Shown here one piece after another: positions 37,347-45,736 of a stretch of DNA of 64,000 nucleotides; position 1 is the first letter of the stretch, and every line of letters begins with the position of its first letter. The notes beneath the pieces are model-generated. The model ran no database searches, was not told the DNA's origin, and was given only the letters and a program-made list of their open reading frames with translations. The stretch spans positions 62,001 through 126,000 of the forward strand of contig NZ_BCSX01000011.1 of the NCBI RefSeq assembly GCF_001570425.1. The letters run 5' to 3'. The stretch is from Mycolicibacterium brisbanense (GTDB lineage Bacteria > Actinomycetota > Actinomycetes > Mycobacteriales > Mycobacteriaceae). The translations under genes and the position numbers were made by a program.

Positions 37347-37399
37347 AGCGGTACGGTGGCGGGCGCTGTGACTGGCCCGCCTACGTACCGAGGTTGTCT

Positions 37400-38524
37400 G
37401 TGGATTCTGCGCTGTGTTCTGCCCTTGATGAAGTCGTCGGTAACGTCATCGGACCCGCGGCCGCGGCCGTCGACACGGGCGGTGACTTTCCCCGCGAATC
37501 GGTCGACGCGCTCGCGAAGGCGGGGTTTCTCGGCCTGCTGAGCGCACCCGAGTTCGGTGGCAGCGGCGGCAGCCTCGGCGACGCGGCCGAGGTGGTGCGG
37601 ACCATCGCATCCGTCTGCGGTTCGACGGCGATGGTGCTCACCATGCACTATGCCGCGGTCAGCGTGCTCGAACGCTTCGCCGACGACGACGCCCGGTCAG
37701 CCATCGCCACGGGCCGCCATCTGAGCACCCTGGCGTTCTCCGAAGTCGGCTCCCGGAGCCACTTTTGGGCACCGGTCGGCACCGCCGCGCGCGGTGACGG
37801 CGACACCGTGTTGCTCGACTCCCGCAAGAGTTGGGTCACCTCGGCCGGCCATGCCGACAGCTATGTGTGGTCGAGCCGTCCGCTCGCCGCCGAAGGCCCG
37901 ATGACGCTGTGGCACGTGCCCGCCAGCGCAGAAGGACTCGCGGTCGCCGGGTCGTTCGACGGTTTGGGTTTGCGCGGCAATTCGTCGGCGCCGATGACCG
38001 CGACCCAGCTCGCGGTTCCCGCATCGGCGATGCTCGGCGGCGACGGCCAGGGCCTTGATTTGGCGCTTGAGTCGGCGTTGCCGACGTTCCTGGTGCTCAA
38101 CGCGGCCTTCTCGCTCGGATTGATGCGGGCGCTGATCGCAGCCGCAGGCACGCATCTGGCGGGCAGCCGCCTGCAGCATCTCGATCAGAGTTTGGCCGAA
38201 CAACCCGAGCAGCGTCGTGCCTACGCACGGCTGCTGACGCTCGTCGACGGGGCCGCCCTGTTCGTCGACGACACGCTGGCTGCCTTGGCGACGGGACGCG
38301 CCGATGCGATGCTGCGGGTTCTGCAGGTGAAAGCTGTTGCGGCGGAGGCAGCTTCGGAGGTCGCCGACGGCGTGATGCGGTTGTGCGGCGGCTCGGCGTT
38401 CCGTAAGGAGCTGGGCATCGAACGCCGATTCCGCGATTCCCTCGCGGCCCGGGTCATGGCGCCCACCACCGAAGCTCTGCACGATTTCGTCGGTCGCGCC
38501 GCGTTCGGCCAACCACTACTGTGA
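37400..38524 (+). CDS. Acyl-CoA-dehydrogenase-like flavoprotein
   Basis: Acyl-CoA dehydrogenase-fold protein of 374 residues. FAD-binding landmarks are visible: LSTLAFSEVGS in the beta domain, KSWVTSAGHADSYV, and the C-terminal LCGGSAFRKELGIERRFRD. The end of the protein reads APTTEAL where classical enzymes have the YEGT glutamate motif, so its chemistry may be that of the monooxygenase-like branch (DszC/SfnB type). It starts 53 bases after nrfD and seems to be in the same operon. GTG start with GAGG upstream. Confidence 0.82.
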   Translation: MDSALCSALDEVVGNVIGPAAAAVDTGGDFPRESVDALAKAGFLGLLSAPEFGGSGGSLGDAAEVVRTIASVCGSTAMVLTMHYAAVSVLERFADDDARSAIATGRHLSTLAFSEVGSRSHFWAPVGTAARGDGDTVLLDSRKSWVTSAGHADSYVWSSRPLAAEGPMTLWHVPASAEGLAVAGSFDGLGLRGNSSAPMTATQLAVPASAMLGGDGQGLDLALESALPTFLVLNAAFSLGLMRALIAAAGTHLAGSRLQHLDQSLAEQPEQRRAYARLLTLVDGAALFVDDTLAALATGRADAMLRVLQVKAVAAEAASEVADGVMRLCGGSAFRKELGIERRFRDSLAARVMAPTTEALHDFVGRAAFGQPLL

Positions 38525-38531
38525 GGCAACG

Positions 38532-39386
38532 ATGACTCTTCTGCTGGGCGCTGTGGCATACGACCCCAAGGTGGTCACCATCTGGTCGGGGTTCCGAGAG
38601 TGGTTGCGCCAGAACGGCCTCGATTTCGACTTCGTCCTGTACTCGAACTACGAGCGGCAGGCCGAGCATCTCGTCGACGGTCGCATCGACGTGGCCTGGA
38701 ACTCGCCGCTGGCGTGGTTGCGTTGTGAGCGGCTGGCGGCGGCAGCGCGCGGCCGCAAGGTGTCGTCGCTGGTGATGCGCGACACCGACCAGGATTTGAC
38801 CTCGGTTTTCGTGGTCCGCGCGGATTCACCACGCCAGACCCTTGCCGACCTCAAAGGAGCGCGGCTGGCGCTGGGTGCCGTGGATTCTCCGCAGGCCACG
38901 CTGATTCCGTTGGCCACGCTGGCCGATGCAGGCCTGCTCGCCGGGCGGGACGTCACCGTCGATCGCTTCGACATCGGCGTCGGCCTGCACGGCGACCACA
39001 TCGGTGGCGAGCGCGACGCCGTGCGGGCTGTGCTGGACGGTAGTGCGGACGCCGCCGCGATCATCGACACCAACCACCTCGGCTTCGGCCGGGACGGCAC
39101 GGTGCCTCCGTCCAGTCTCCGGATCATCGGTCAGACAACGCCTTTCGACCACTGCAATCTCACCGCGATCGACACCGCACCCGCCGCTGAGGTCGAGAAG
39201 CTGGCCGAGTTGCTGCTGTCGATGTCGTACACCGACGAGACCGTGCGGCCCCTGTTGGACCTCGAAGGCCTCACCCGGTGGCTGCCCGGGCGTACCAGCG
39301 GCTACGACGTGTTGAACACCGCGGTGGATCTGCTCGGCTTCTACGACACGGCAGGAACCGTCACCGCAGCCGATTACCGGCCGTGA
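38532..39386 (+). CDS. PhnD/SsuA-like binding protein without signal peptide
   Basis: Protein of 284 residues with the fold pattern of phosphonate/sulfonate ABC-transporter binding proteins: an early GAVAYDPKVVTIWSGF, DVAWNSPLAWLR in the ligand cleft region, and LADLKGARLALGAVDSPQAT at the domain crossover. There is no signal peptide or lipobox, and no transporter permease or ATPase gene nearby, so it is presumably cytoplasmic. It lies seven bases after the flavoprotein gene and overlaps the next by four bases. The ligand is unknown. Confidence 0.8.
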   Translation: MTLLLGAVAYDPKVVTIWSGFREWLRQNGLDFDFVLYSNYERQAEHLVDGRIDVAWNSPLAWLRCERLAAAARGRKVSSLVMRDTDQDLTSVFVVRADSPRQTLADLKGARLALGAVDSPQATLIPLATLADAGLLAGRDVTVDRFDIGVGLHGDHIGGERDAVRAVLDGSADAAAIIDTNHLGFGRDGTVPPSSLRIIGQTTPFDHCNLTAIDTAPAAEVEKLAELLLSMSYTDETVRPLLDLEGLTRWLPGRTSGYDVLNTAVDLLGFYDTAGTVTAADYRP

Positions 39387-40558
39387 ACCAGCGGGTCGAC
39401 CTCGGCGACCTCGGGTTCGACAACGGCGCGCACCTGCTGGTGCAGCGCGCGCTGGCTTCCGTGCCGCCGGGCGGTGTCGTCGAAATCGTCGGTCGCGCAC
39501 CGGCTCTCGCGGTCGATCTGCCGGCCTGGGGGCGGCAGTACGGGCACCGGGTGACCCGCCACGACGACTATTGGACCATCGAACCGGGTGGACGTGACCG
39601 CTGGGCGGGCGCCGAACGCGCGGGCACGCCCGCCCCGGACGGAATCGTCGCCTCCGCCCCCGCACATTGGGGCCTGGCCGCGCGGGGCGCGCTGGTCGAA
39701 CGCGGCGGCGCGCCATCACCTTTCGACATCCGCGACCGGGACCTGGTGTGGGCCGACATCGCGCCGAGCCTGTACGCGCACGCCGCCGCCGAACAATGGG
39801 ATCCGGCGACCGCGGTGCAATGGGACGCGTCGTTCGACATCCACCCCGACGTCGACCGGGCCGTCGTGCAGGTGATGACGTATCTGGTCGAGAACGAGCA
39901 GGCCGCACTGGTGGTCCCGGCCAAACTGCTGGCCCGCATCCATCCGCATTTCCGCGAGGTCCTGCAGCTGCTGGCCGTGCAGGCCGCTGACGAGGCCAGG
40001 CATATGGAGGTCTTCACCCGCCGTGCCCTGCTGACGGGTCTGCCGATGGGCACCTCGACCGTCGGCGGAAGGCAGTCGCTGGCAACGCTGCTCGACGAGG
40101 CCGACTTCTCCATGGCGTCATTCCTGTTGTCCGTGCTCGGCGAAGGCAGCTTCCTCAACCTGCTCGAGTTTCTCGACGTGCACGCGCCGGATCCGGTGAC
40201 CCGCGACGTCACGCGGCTCGCCCGCCGCGACGAGGCCCGCCACGTCGCCTTCGGGGTGGCGCACCTGCGCTATCAGGCCGACCGTGACGCCCGCGTGCTC
40301 AGCCAGCTTCGCGGTGCCGTCGAGCGTCGGTATTCGGCCCTCGTCGACACCGCGGGCCTCAACGCCGACGTGTTCGACTCCCTCGTGCTGCTCGCGGCGG
40401 GCAGCTGGGAACCGGCCGCGATTGCGGCGGGATACCGCGCCGTGCTCACGCTGCAGGACGAGATGGATCAGGGGCGGCAACGGCGACTGGTCCACCTGGG
40501 TTTCCCGGCCGACGAGGCCGCCGACATCTCCGCGCTGCACACCAGGAACTTCATGTAG
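39383..40558 (+). CDS. Ferritin-like diiron protein with SirA/TusA-like N-terminus
   Basis: Protein of 391 residues. Residues about 1-75 resemble the small SirA/TusA fold: VEIVGRAPALAVDLPAWGRQ, GHRVTRHDDYWTIEPGG; the usual catalytic cysteine is not evident. From about residue 120 a ferritin-like four-helix bundle carries two ExxH motifs (DEARHMEVF and DEARHVAF) and matching glutamates (VENEQAAL and LGEGSFLNLLEF), giving a diiron site. It overlaps the PhnD-like gene by four bases (GTGA). Function unknown; a diiron oxygenase or hydroxylase is plausible. Confidence 0.78.
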   Translation: MNQRVDLGDLGFDNGAHLLVQRALASVPPGGVVEIVGRAPALAVDLPAWGRQYGHRVTRHDDYWTIEPGGRDRWAGAERAGTPAPDGIVASAPAHWGLAARGALVERGGAPSPFDIRDRDLVWADIAPSLYAHAAAEQWDPATAVQWDASFDIHPDVDRAVVQVMTYLVENEQAALVVPAKLLARIHPHFREVLQLLAVQAADEARHMEVFTRRALLTGLPMGTSTVGGRQSLATLLDEADFSMASFLLSVLGEGSFLNLLEFLDVHAPDPVTRDVTRLARRDEARHVAFGVAHLRYQADRDARVLSQLRGAVERRYSALVDTAGLNADVFDSLVLLAAGSWEPAAIAAGYRAVLTLQDEMDQGRQRRLVHLGFPADEAADISALHTRNFM

Positions 40559-40597
40559 GTCCCGGCGCGGTGGGCGGTCGAGGTAACCGGCCTACCG

Positions 40598-40653
40598 CGA
40601 GCGTGAAGCCTCTGCGAGTCTGAGCGCCGGATTTCGCAGAGAGTTCACACTCG
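40598..40653. repeat. Long inverted repeat between convergent genes
   Basis: Two 20-base arms (40598-40617 and 40634-40653) pair at 17 of 20 positions around a 16-base loop. It lies between the ferritin-like gene and the convergent selD gene, where it could terminate transcription from both sides. The inner eight pairs, CTCTGCGA/TCGCAGAG, are perfect. It could also belong to a dispersed palindromic repeat family; no second copy was seen in this window. Confidence 0.55.
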
Positions 40654-40681
40654 TGGAGACGAATTCAGTCCAACCTCGCCA

Positions 40682-41656
40682 TCAGCGCACCTCGATGCCG
40701 CTGCCGACCACGGTGTGGCCGACGACGGGATAGCCGGGGACCTCACCCACGACCAGCAGCCCGCCGGAGGTCTGCGCGTCGGCGAGCAGCAGCAGATCGT
40801 CCTCGGAGACGGCGGCGCGCACGTGCGGCCGCACCCATTCGAGATTGCGGCGGGTGCCGCCCGAGACGTACCCGTCGCGCAGCGCGTCGAGCGCGCCCTC
40901 GACGACGGGCACCGCGGCACGGTCGATCACCGCGCCCACACCGGAGGCCCGGCACATCTTGTGCAAGTGCCCGAGCAACCCGAACCCCGTGACATCGGTG
41001 GCCGCGCGGGCGCCCGCCGCCAGAGCAGCCTCGGACGCATCTCGGTTGAGCGCGGTCATCGTCGCGAGCGCCTCGGCGAACACCTCGCCGGTCTGCTTGT
41101 GCCGGTTGTTCAGCAGGCCGACGCCGATCGGCTTGGTCAGCGTCAGCGGCAGTCCTGGCTGGGCGGCGTCGTTGCGCAGCAACCGGTTCGGGTCGGCGAC
41201 GCCCGTCACCGCCATGCCGTACTTCGGTTCGGGATCGTCGATCGAATGTCCGCCGATCACCGGGCACCCGGCCTCCGACGCCACTGCGAGCCCGCCGCGC
41301 AACACCTCGGTCATCAGTTCCATCGGGAGGGTTTCGCGGGGCCACCCGACCAGGTTGATCGCGACGACGGGGCGCCCACCCATCGCGTACACGTCGGACA
41401 GCGCGTTGGCCGCGGCGATGCGACCCCAGTCGTAGGCATCGTCGACCACGGGTGTGAAGAAGTCGGCCGTCGAGAGCACCGCGAGATCGTCGCGGACCAG
41501 GACGGCTGCCGCGTCGTCGCCGTCGTCGAGCCCGACCAGGACATGGTCACCCGACTGGCCGACCAGCCCGCGCACCGCGTCTTCCAACTCGCCGGGCGGG
41601 ATCTTGCAGGCGCATCCGCCGCCGTGGGCGTAGCCGGTGAGACGAACGGAATCCAT
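40682..41656 (-). CDS. selD: Selenide, water dikinase (selenophosphate synthase)
   Basis: Makes selenophosphate from selenide and ATP, the selenium donor for selenocysteine. The catalytic motif is GGGCACKIPP near residue 13, with cysteine (not selenocysteine) at the key position. VLVGLDDGDDAAAVLV and DFFTPVVDD supply metal and ATP ligands, and DVTGFGLLGHLHKM is the conserved C-terminal block. 324 residues. It is divergent from tRNA-Sec with 43 bases between them. Confidence 0.94.
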   Translation of the reverse strand: MDSVRLTGYAHGGGCACKIPPGELEDAVRGLVGQSGDHVLVGLDDGDDAAAVLVRDDLAVLSTADFFTPVVDDAYDWGRIAAANALSDVYAMGGRPVVAINLVGWPRETLPMELMTEVLRGGLAVASEAGCPVIGGHSIDDPEPKYGMAVTGVADPNRLLRNDAAQPGLPLTLTKPIGVGLLNNRHKQTGEVFAEALATMTALNRDASEAALAAGARAATDVTGFGLLGHLHKMCRASGVGAVIDRAAVPVVEGALDALRDGYVSGGTRRNLEWVRPHVRAAVSEDDLLLLADAQTSGGLLVVGEVPGYPVVGHTVVGSGIEVR

Positions 41657-41699
41657 GGCGTCAATGTAGCCGTCGAGGGCATTGGCTAAGTTGAGCGGC

Positions 41700-41795
41700 G
41701 GAGGCGTTTGGGTTCCTGGTGGTCCCCCCGGTCTTCAAAACCGGTGAGATCGAGTATCTCGGTCTGGCGGGTTCGATTCCCGTCCGCCTCCGCCA
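41700..41795 (+). tRNA. selC: tRNA-Sec (anticodon UCA)
   Basis: Ninety-six-base tRNA with the 3' CCA encoded. The acceptor arm pairs GGAGGCG with CGCCTCC and a discriminator G precedes CCA. The anticodon arm is CCGGT-CTTCAAA-ACCGG with TCA at 41735-41737. A long variable arm (GAGAT...ATCTC) and the T arm GCGGG-TTCGATT-CCCGT follow. The length and long extra arm distinguish it from other tRNAs and match E. coli selC in layout. It lies 30 bases upstream of selA. Confidence 0.95.
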
Positions 41796-41825
41796 GTTTC
41801 CGTTGTCGACGCTCGAGGAGGGCAG

Positions 41826-43127
41826 GTGACTCAGCCCGACCCGCGTCGGCACATACCGCGCACCGATCAGCTGTTGGCAATGCCGCAGGTGCGAGAAGCG
41901 CGGATCCGGCTGGGCGAGAGTGCTGTGCGCGCGGTGGTGCTCAAGGCTCAGCAGCAGGCCCGGCAAGGCACTCTGCCGGTCGACGAGGTGGCGGCGGCAG
42001 TGGTGGCCGGCTTGGCCGAGCGGGCGCCGGTGTCGCTGAGGCCCGTGCTCAACGCCACCGGCGTGGTCGTGCACACCAACCTCGGCCGCGCACCGCTGTC
42101 ACAGGCCGCGGTGGACGCCCTGGTCTCCGCGAGCGGGTACGTCGACGTCGAGTTGGACCTCGGCACGGGTACGCGATCGAAGCGCGGCGTCGCCGCCCGG
42201 GAGGCTCTGCTCGCCGCGTGTCCGGCGGCCGGGGATGCGCTCGTCGTCAACAACGGGGCCGCCGCGCTGGTGCTGGCCACCACCGCGCTGGCGGCGGGCC
42301 GGGAAGTGGTGGTGAGCCGCGGTGAGCTGATCGAGATCGGCGCGGGATTCCGCCTGCCGGACCTGATCGCGTCGACCGGGGCCCGGCTGCGGGAGGTGGG
42401 TACCACCAACCGCACCCATCTGCGGGACTACACCGACGCGCTCGGCCCGGACACCGGATGCGTTCTCAAAGTCCACCCGAGCAATTTCCGGGTCACCGGT
42501 TTCACCTCGGGGGTGTCGCTGGCCGAGCTGCGTGATGCCTTGCGGGACAAGGGTGTACCGCTCGTGGCCGACTTGGGCAGCGGGTTGCTCGCACCCGATC
42601 CGTTGCTGCCCGACGAACCCGACGCCGCGACGGCCCTTTCCCATGGAGCCGACGTGATCACCGGCAGCGGTGACAAGCTGCTGGGCGGTCCGCAGGCCGG
42701 CATCGTGCTCGGCCGGGCCGAGATCGTGGCCCGCATGGCCCGTCATCCACTAGCGCGCGCCGTGCGTGCCGACAAGCTGACCCTCGCCGCGCTGGAGGCG
42801 ACGCTGTGTGCCGGGCCTGCCCCGGTCACCCAGGCATTGCACGCCGACGCCGACGCGCTGCGGGCCCGCGCCCAACGCATCGCCGACGCCGTCGGTGCGA
42901 CCGTGGTGCCGCACGACGGGCGTGTCGGTGGAGGCGGTGCACCCGGCGTCCCGCTGCCCGGATGGGCGGTCCGGCTGCCCGAAGCCGCAGCGGCCCGGCT
43001 GCGTGCCGGCGATCCCGCGATCCTGGCCCGCGTGCACGACGGCGCCTGCCTGGTCGACCTGCGCTGTGTACCGGAGGCCGACGACGAGCGGGTGCTGGCC
43101 GCGGTGAAGGCCGCGCTGGACGGTTGA
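41826..43127 (+). CDS. selA: L-seryl-tRNA(Sec) selenium transferase
   Basis: PLP enzyme that converts Ser-tRNA(Sec) to Sec-tRNA(Sec) with selenophosphate. The 433-residue protein carries the opening RTDQLLAMPQV, the block LNATGVVVHTNLGRAPLS and the PLP-lysine motif SGDKLLGGPQAGIVLG near residue 280. GTG start at 41826. It ends two bases before selB, with which it forms an operon. Confidence 0.95.
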   Translation: MTQPDPRRHIPRTDQLLAMPQVREARIRLGESAVRAVVLKAQQQARQGTLPVDEVAAAVVAGLAERAPVSLRPVLNATGVVVHTNLGRAPLSQAAVDALVSASGYVDVELDLGTGTRSKRGVAAREALLAACPAAGDALVVNNGAAALVLATTALAAGREVVVSRGELIEIGAGFRLPDLIASTGARLREVGTTNRTHLRDYTDALGPDTGCVLKVHPSNFRVTGFTSGVSLAELRDALRDKGVPLVADLGSGLLAPDPLLPDEPDAATALSHGADVITGSGDKLLGGPQAGIVLGRAEIVARMARHPLARAVRADKLTLAALEATLCAGPAPVTQALHADADALRARAQRIADAVGATVVPHDGRVGGGGAPGVPLPGWAVRLPEAAAARLRAGDPAILARVHDGACLVDLRCVPEADDERVLAAVKAALDG

Positions 43128-43129
43128 CG

Positions 43130-44917
43130 GTGCAACACCACGTTGTCGCGACAGCCGGCCACGTCGACCATGGCAAGAGCACCTTGGTGCGTGCGCTCAC
43201 GGGCATCGAACCGGACCGGTGGGCCGAGGAGCGTCGCCGTGGCCTGACCATCGACTTGGGCTTCGCGTGGACCACCTTGCCGTCGGGCCGGGAGGTCGCG
43301 TTCGTCGACGTGCCCGGCCACGAACGCTTCTTGGGCAACATGCTGGCCGGCCTCGGACCGGCGCCGGTGGTGTGTTTCGTGGTCGCCGCCGACGAGGGCT
43401 GGCAGGCGCAGTCGAACGACCATCGCGACGCTGTGGCGGCGCTGGGCATCCGGCACGGTCTGCTGGTGATCAGCCGCGTCGACCGCGCCCCGGACCGCGT
43501 CGCGGACGTGATCGCACAGGCCCGCGCCGAATTGGCCGACACCGGGCTGCACGACGCGCCTGCGGTCGCGGTGTCGGCCGTCGACGGCAGCGGCCTTCCC
43601 GAGGTGCGGGCCACGCTCGACGAGGTTCTTTCCGCGGTACCCGACGCGTCGACGACGGCCCGGGTGCGGCTGTGGGTCGACCGGTCGTTCTCCATCACCG
43701 GGGCAGGCACCGTGGTGACCGGCACGCTGGCGGCGGGCACGATCGCCGGCGGTGACCGGCTCGAACTGGTCGGCCGCCGGACCCGCGAGGCGGTCGTGCG
43801 TGGTCTGGAATCCCGGGGCGAGCCGTACCCTGCACTCGGCCCGGTGACGCGGGCGGCGCTGAATCTGCGTGGGGTGTCGGCAGATCAGGTCCGTCGCGGT
43901 GATGTGCTGCTGACGCCCGGTGCCTGGGAGACCACCCGGACCCTCGATGTGCGTCGCGTCAGCGGCGGCGTGTTCGTGGAGGCTCCCGAACGGCTCACCA
44001 TTCACGTCGGTTCCGCCGCGGTGCCGGCGCGCCTGCGGCCCTTCGACGACGATCACGCGCGGCTCGTGCTTGATCGCCGGCTGCCCCTCGTGCTCGGTGA
44101 CCGGCTTGTGCTGAGGCATCCGGGTAGCCGTCGGGTGCTCGGCGGTGCTCAGGTGCTCGACGCCGACCCGCCCGCGTTGCGGCGTCGCGGCGACAGTGCG
44201 CGCCGGATCGGCGCGCTGGCCGCGATGGACACCAGCGGCGACGTGCTCGTCGAGGTGGCTCGCCGGGGTGTGGTGGCGGGAGAATATCTGCACCGGTTGG
44301 GTTTTCGGACCGACGAGGTGCCGACGGGTGTGCGGGTGATCAAGACATGGTGGGTGCACGTCCCGACATACGAGGCTTGGCAGCAACGGCTGCGGGTGGC
44401 GGTGCAGGAGCTGCACCAGCGGGATCCGCTGTCGGCAGGCCTGTCTCGTGGGGCGGCGAGCGATCTGCTGGGCCTACCCGACCCGAATCTGCTCGACGAG
44501 ATCAGCCGCGCGGCGGGTCTCGAACAGACCGAGGGACTGATCCGGCTGCCCGGCCGGTCCGATCACCTCGGGGCCGCCGAGGCCGCCGTCGCCGAGCTGG
44601 TGAACAGATTGCGTGACAACCCTTTTCACGCCCCTGAGGCCGACGATCTGACGGCGCTACACCTGGGGATGCGTGAGCTGGCCGCAGCCGAGCGGGCCGG
44701 GCGGCTGCTCCGCCTGCGCGACGGGGTGGTGCTGTTGCCCACCGCGCCCGCGCTGGCGATGCGTGAGCTGGCCCGGTTGGACCAGCCGTTCACCACCAGC
44801 GAGGCGCGTCAGGCATTGGGCACCACGCGCCGCGTCGCCATCCCCTTGCTCGAGCACCTGGATTCCCGGGGCTGGACCCGTCGGCTCGACGCCGGTCACC
44901 GGGAAGTCGTGCGCTGA
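43130..44917 (+). CDS. selB: Selenocysteine-specific elongation factor
   Basis: GTPase of 595 residues that brings Sec-tRNA(Sec) to UGA codons marked by a SECIS. The N-terminal EF-Tu-like domain has G1 AGHVDHGKS, G3 DVPGHERF and the G4 position SRVD (the usual lysine replaced by arginine). Domains II and III follow (RSFSITGAGTVVTGTL). The C-terminal part from about residue 350 has winged-helix repeats for SECIS binding, ending in RVAIPLLEHLDSRGWTRR. Its 3' end overlaps the convergent HAD gene by 22 bases. Confidence 0.94.
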   Translation: MQHHVVATAGHVDHGKSTLVRALTGIEPDRWAEERRRGLTIDLGFAWTTLPSGREVAFVDVPGHERFLGNMLAGLGPAPVVCFVVAADEGWQAQSNDHRDAVAALGIRHGLLVISRVDRAPDRVADVIAQARAELADTGLHDAPAVAVSAVDGSGLPEVRATLDEVLSAVPDASTTARVRLWVDRSFSITGAGTVVTGTLAAGTIAGGDRLELVGRRTREAVVRGLESRGEPYPALGPVTRAALNLRGVSADQVRRGDVLLTPGAWETTRTLDVRRVSGGVFVEAPERLTIHVGSAAVPARLRPFDDDHARLVLDRRLPLVLGDRLVLRHPGSRRVLGGAQVLDADPPALRRRGDSARRIGALAAMDTSGDVLVEVARRGVVAGEYLHRLGFRTDEVPTGVRVIKTWWVHVPTYEAWQQRLRVAVQELHQRDPLSAGLSRGAASDLLGLPDPNLLDEISRAAGLEQTEGLIRLPGRSDHLGAAEAAVAELVNRLRDNPFHAPEADDLTALHLGMRELAAAERAGRLLRLRDGVVLLPTAPALAMRELARLDQPFTTSEARQALGTTRRVAIPLLEHLDSRGWTRRLDAGHREVVR

Positions 44918-45600
44918 TCCTCGCGTTGCGCGTGCGCCACCGTGGCGATCGGCGTGGCGTCGATGCCGTCGAGGAGATCGGCGGGATCGTCAAAGACGGC
45001 CACAGCTCCGGCCTGCGTGAGCTCGTCGTGCGATGTCCCGCCGCACCGCAGCCCGATGCACGGCATGCCGGCACGGCCGGCCGCTTCGACGTCCCACACG
45101 GCGTCACCAACGAACACGGCCTGCTCGGCCGCGACACCGGCGCGGTTCAGCGCGGCCTGGACGATGGCAGGGTCCGGTTTCGCGGTGTCGACGTCGCGGG
45201 ATGATGTTGCCGCTGACACGATGTCGTCGCAATCGAGGACACTGCGCAGGATGTCCAGCTCGTCTTCGGGCGCCGAACTGGCCAGCACCACCTGCAGGCC
45301 GAGATCGCGGACCGCATGCAGGAGTTTCCGCGCGCCGGGTAGCGGCTGCAACAGGTTCGTGGTGTCGCGATAGAAGTCCGAGTGCAGGGTCTTCAGCCGC
45401 TGCGCGACGTCGTCGGCGACTCCGCCCGCGAGCGTCTGTACCAGGGTGGCGCCGTCCATACCGATGCTGCGGTGAATCTGCCAGGCCTGCACGGGTATTC
45501 GCTCGGCGGCGAACGCCCGGGCCCAGGCGTATACGTGCAGGTAGTTGGAATCGACCAGCGTCCCGTCGACGTCGAACAGCACCGCAGCGTTCCGTGTCAT
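44896..45600 (-). CDS. HAD-superfamily hydrolase (phosphatase-like)
   Basis: Haloacid dehalogenase-type hydrolase of 234 residues. Motif I is [12 protein letters not shown], with the nucleophile Asp in DVDG. Motif II is the SSAPEDEL region, motif III the lysine in AKPDP, and motif [12 protein letters not shown]. The alpha-helical cap lies between motifs I and II, as in phosphoglycolate phosphatase and beta-phosphoglucomutase relatives. Substrate unknown. The ATG at 45600 places motif I at the N-terminus. It overlaps the 3' end of selB on the other strand. Confidence 0.88.
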   Translation of the reverse strand: MTRNAAVLFDVDGTLVDSNYLHVYAWARAFAAERIPVQAWQIHRSIGMDGATLVQTLAGGVADDVAQRLKTLHSDFYRDTTNLLQPLPGARKLLHAVRDLGLQVVLASSAPEDELDILRSVLDCDDIVSAATSSRDVDTAKPDPAIVQAALNRAGVAAEQAVFVGDAVWDVEAAGRAGMPCIGLRCGGTSHDELTQAGAVAVFDDPADLLDGIDATPIATVAHAQREDQRTTSR

Positions 45601-45736
45601 CACCAGCCCCTGCCATCGTCGCATGTCGGCGACGAATACCCCGCGACGATCAGTTGGAAACTGGCCCCATATGGGGTTTGCCAGGCCACTCAGCGGGAAT
45701 AACCAGACACATAAGTCTGCCGAGGAGGTGGCTCGC

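Noticed and set aside
36434..37399. N-terminal extension of the acyl-CoA-dehydrogenase-like protein
   Set aside because: The open frame extends over nrfD, but the extra sequence is Arg-rich and without similarity. Family similarity begins at 37400.
41700..41795. An ordinary tRNA-Ser or a suppressor tRNA
   Set aside because: The UCA anticodon, 96-base length, extended acceptor arm and position before selA and selB identify it as tRNA-Sec.
42743..44416. A 557-codon open frame on the minus strand
   Set aside because: Antisense to selB and the end of selA, both of which have clear family motifs.
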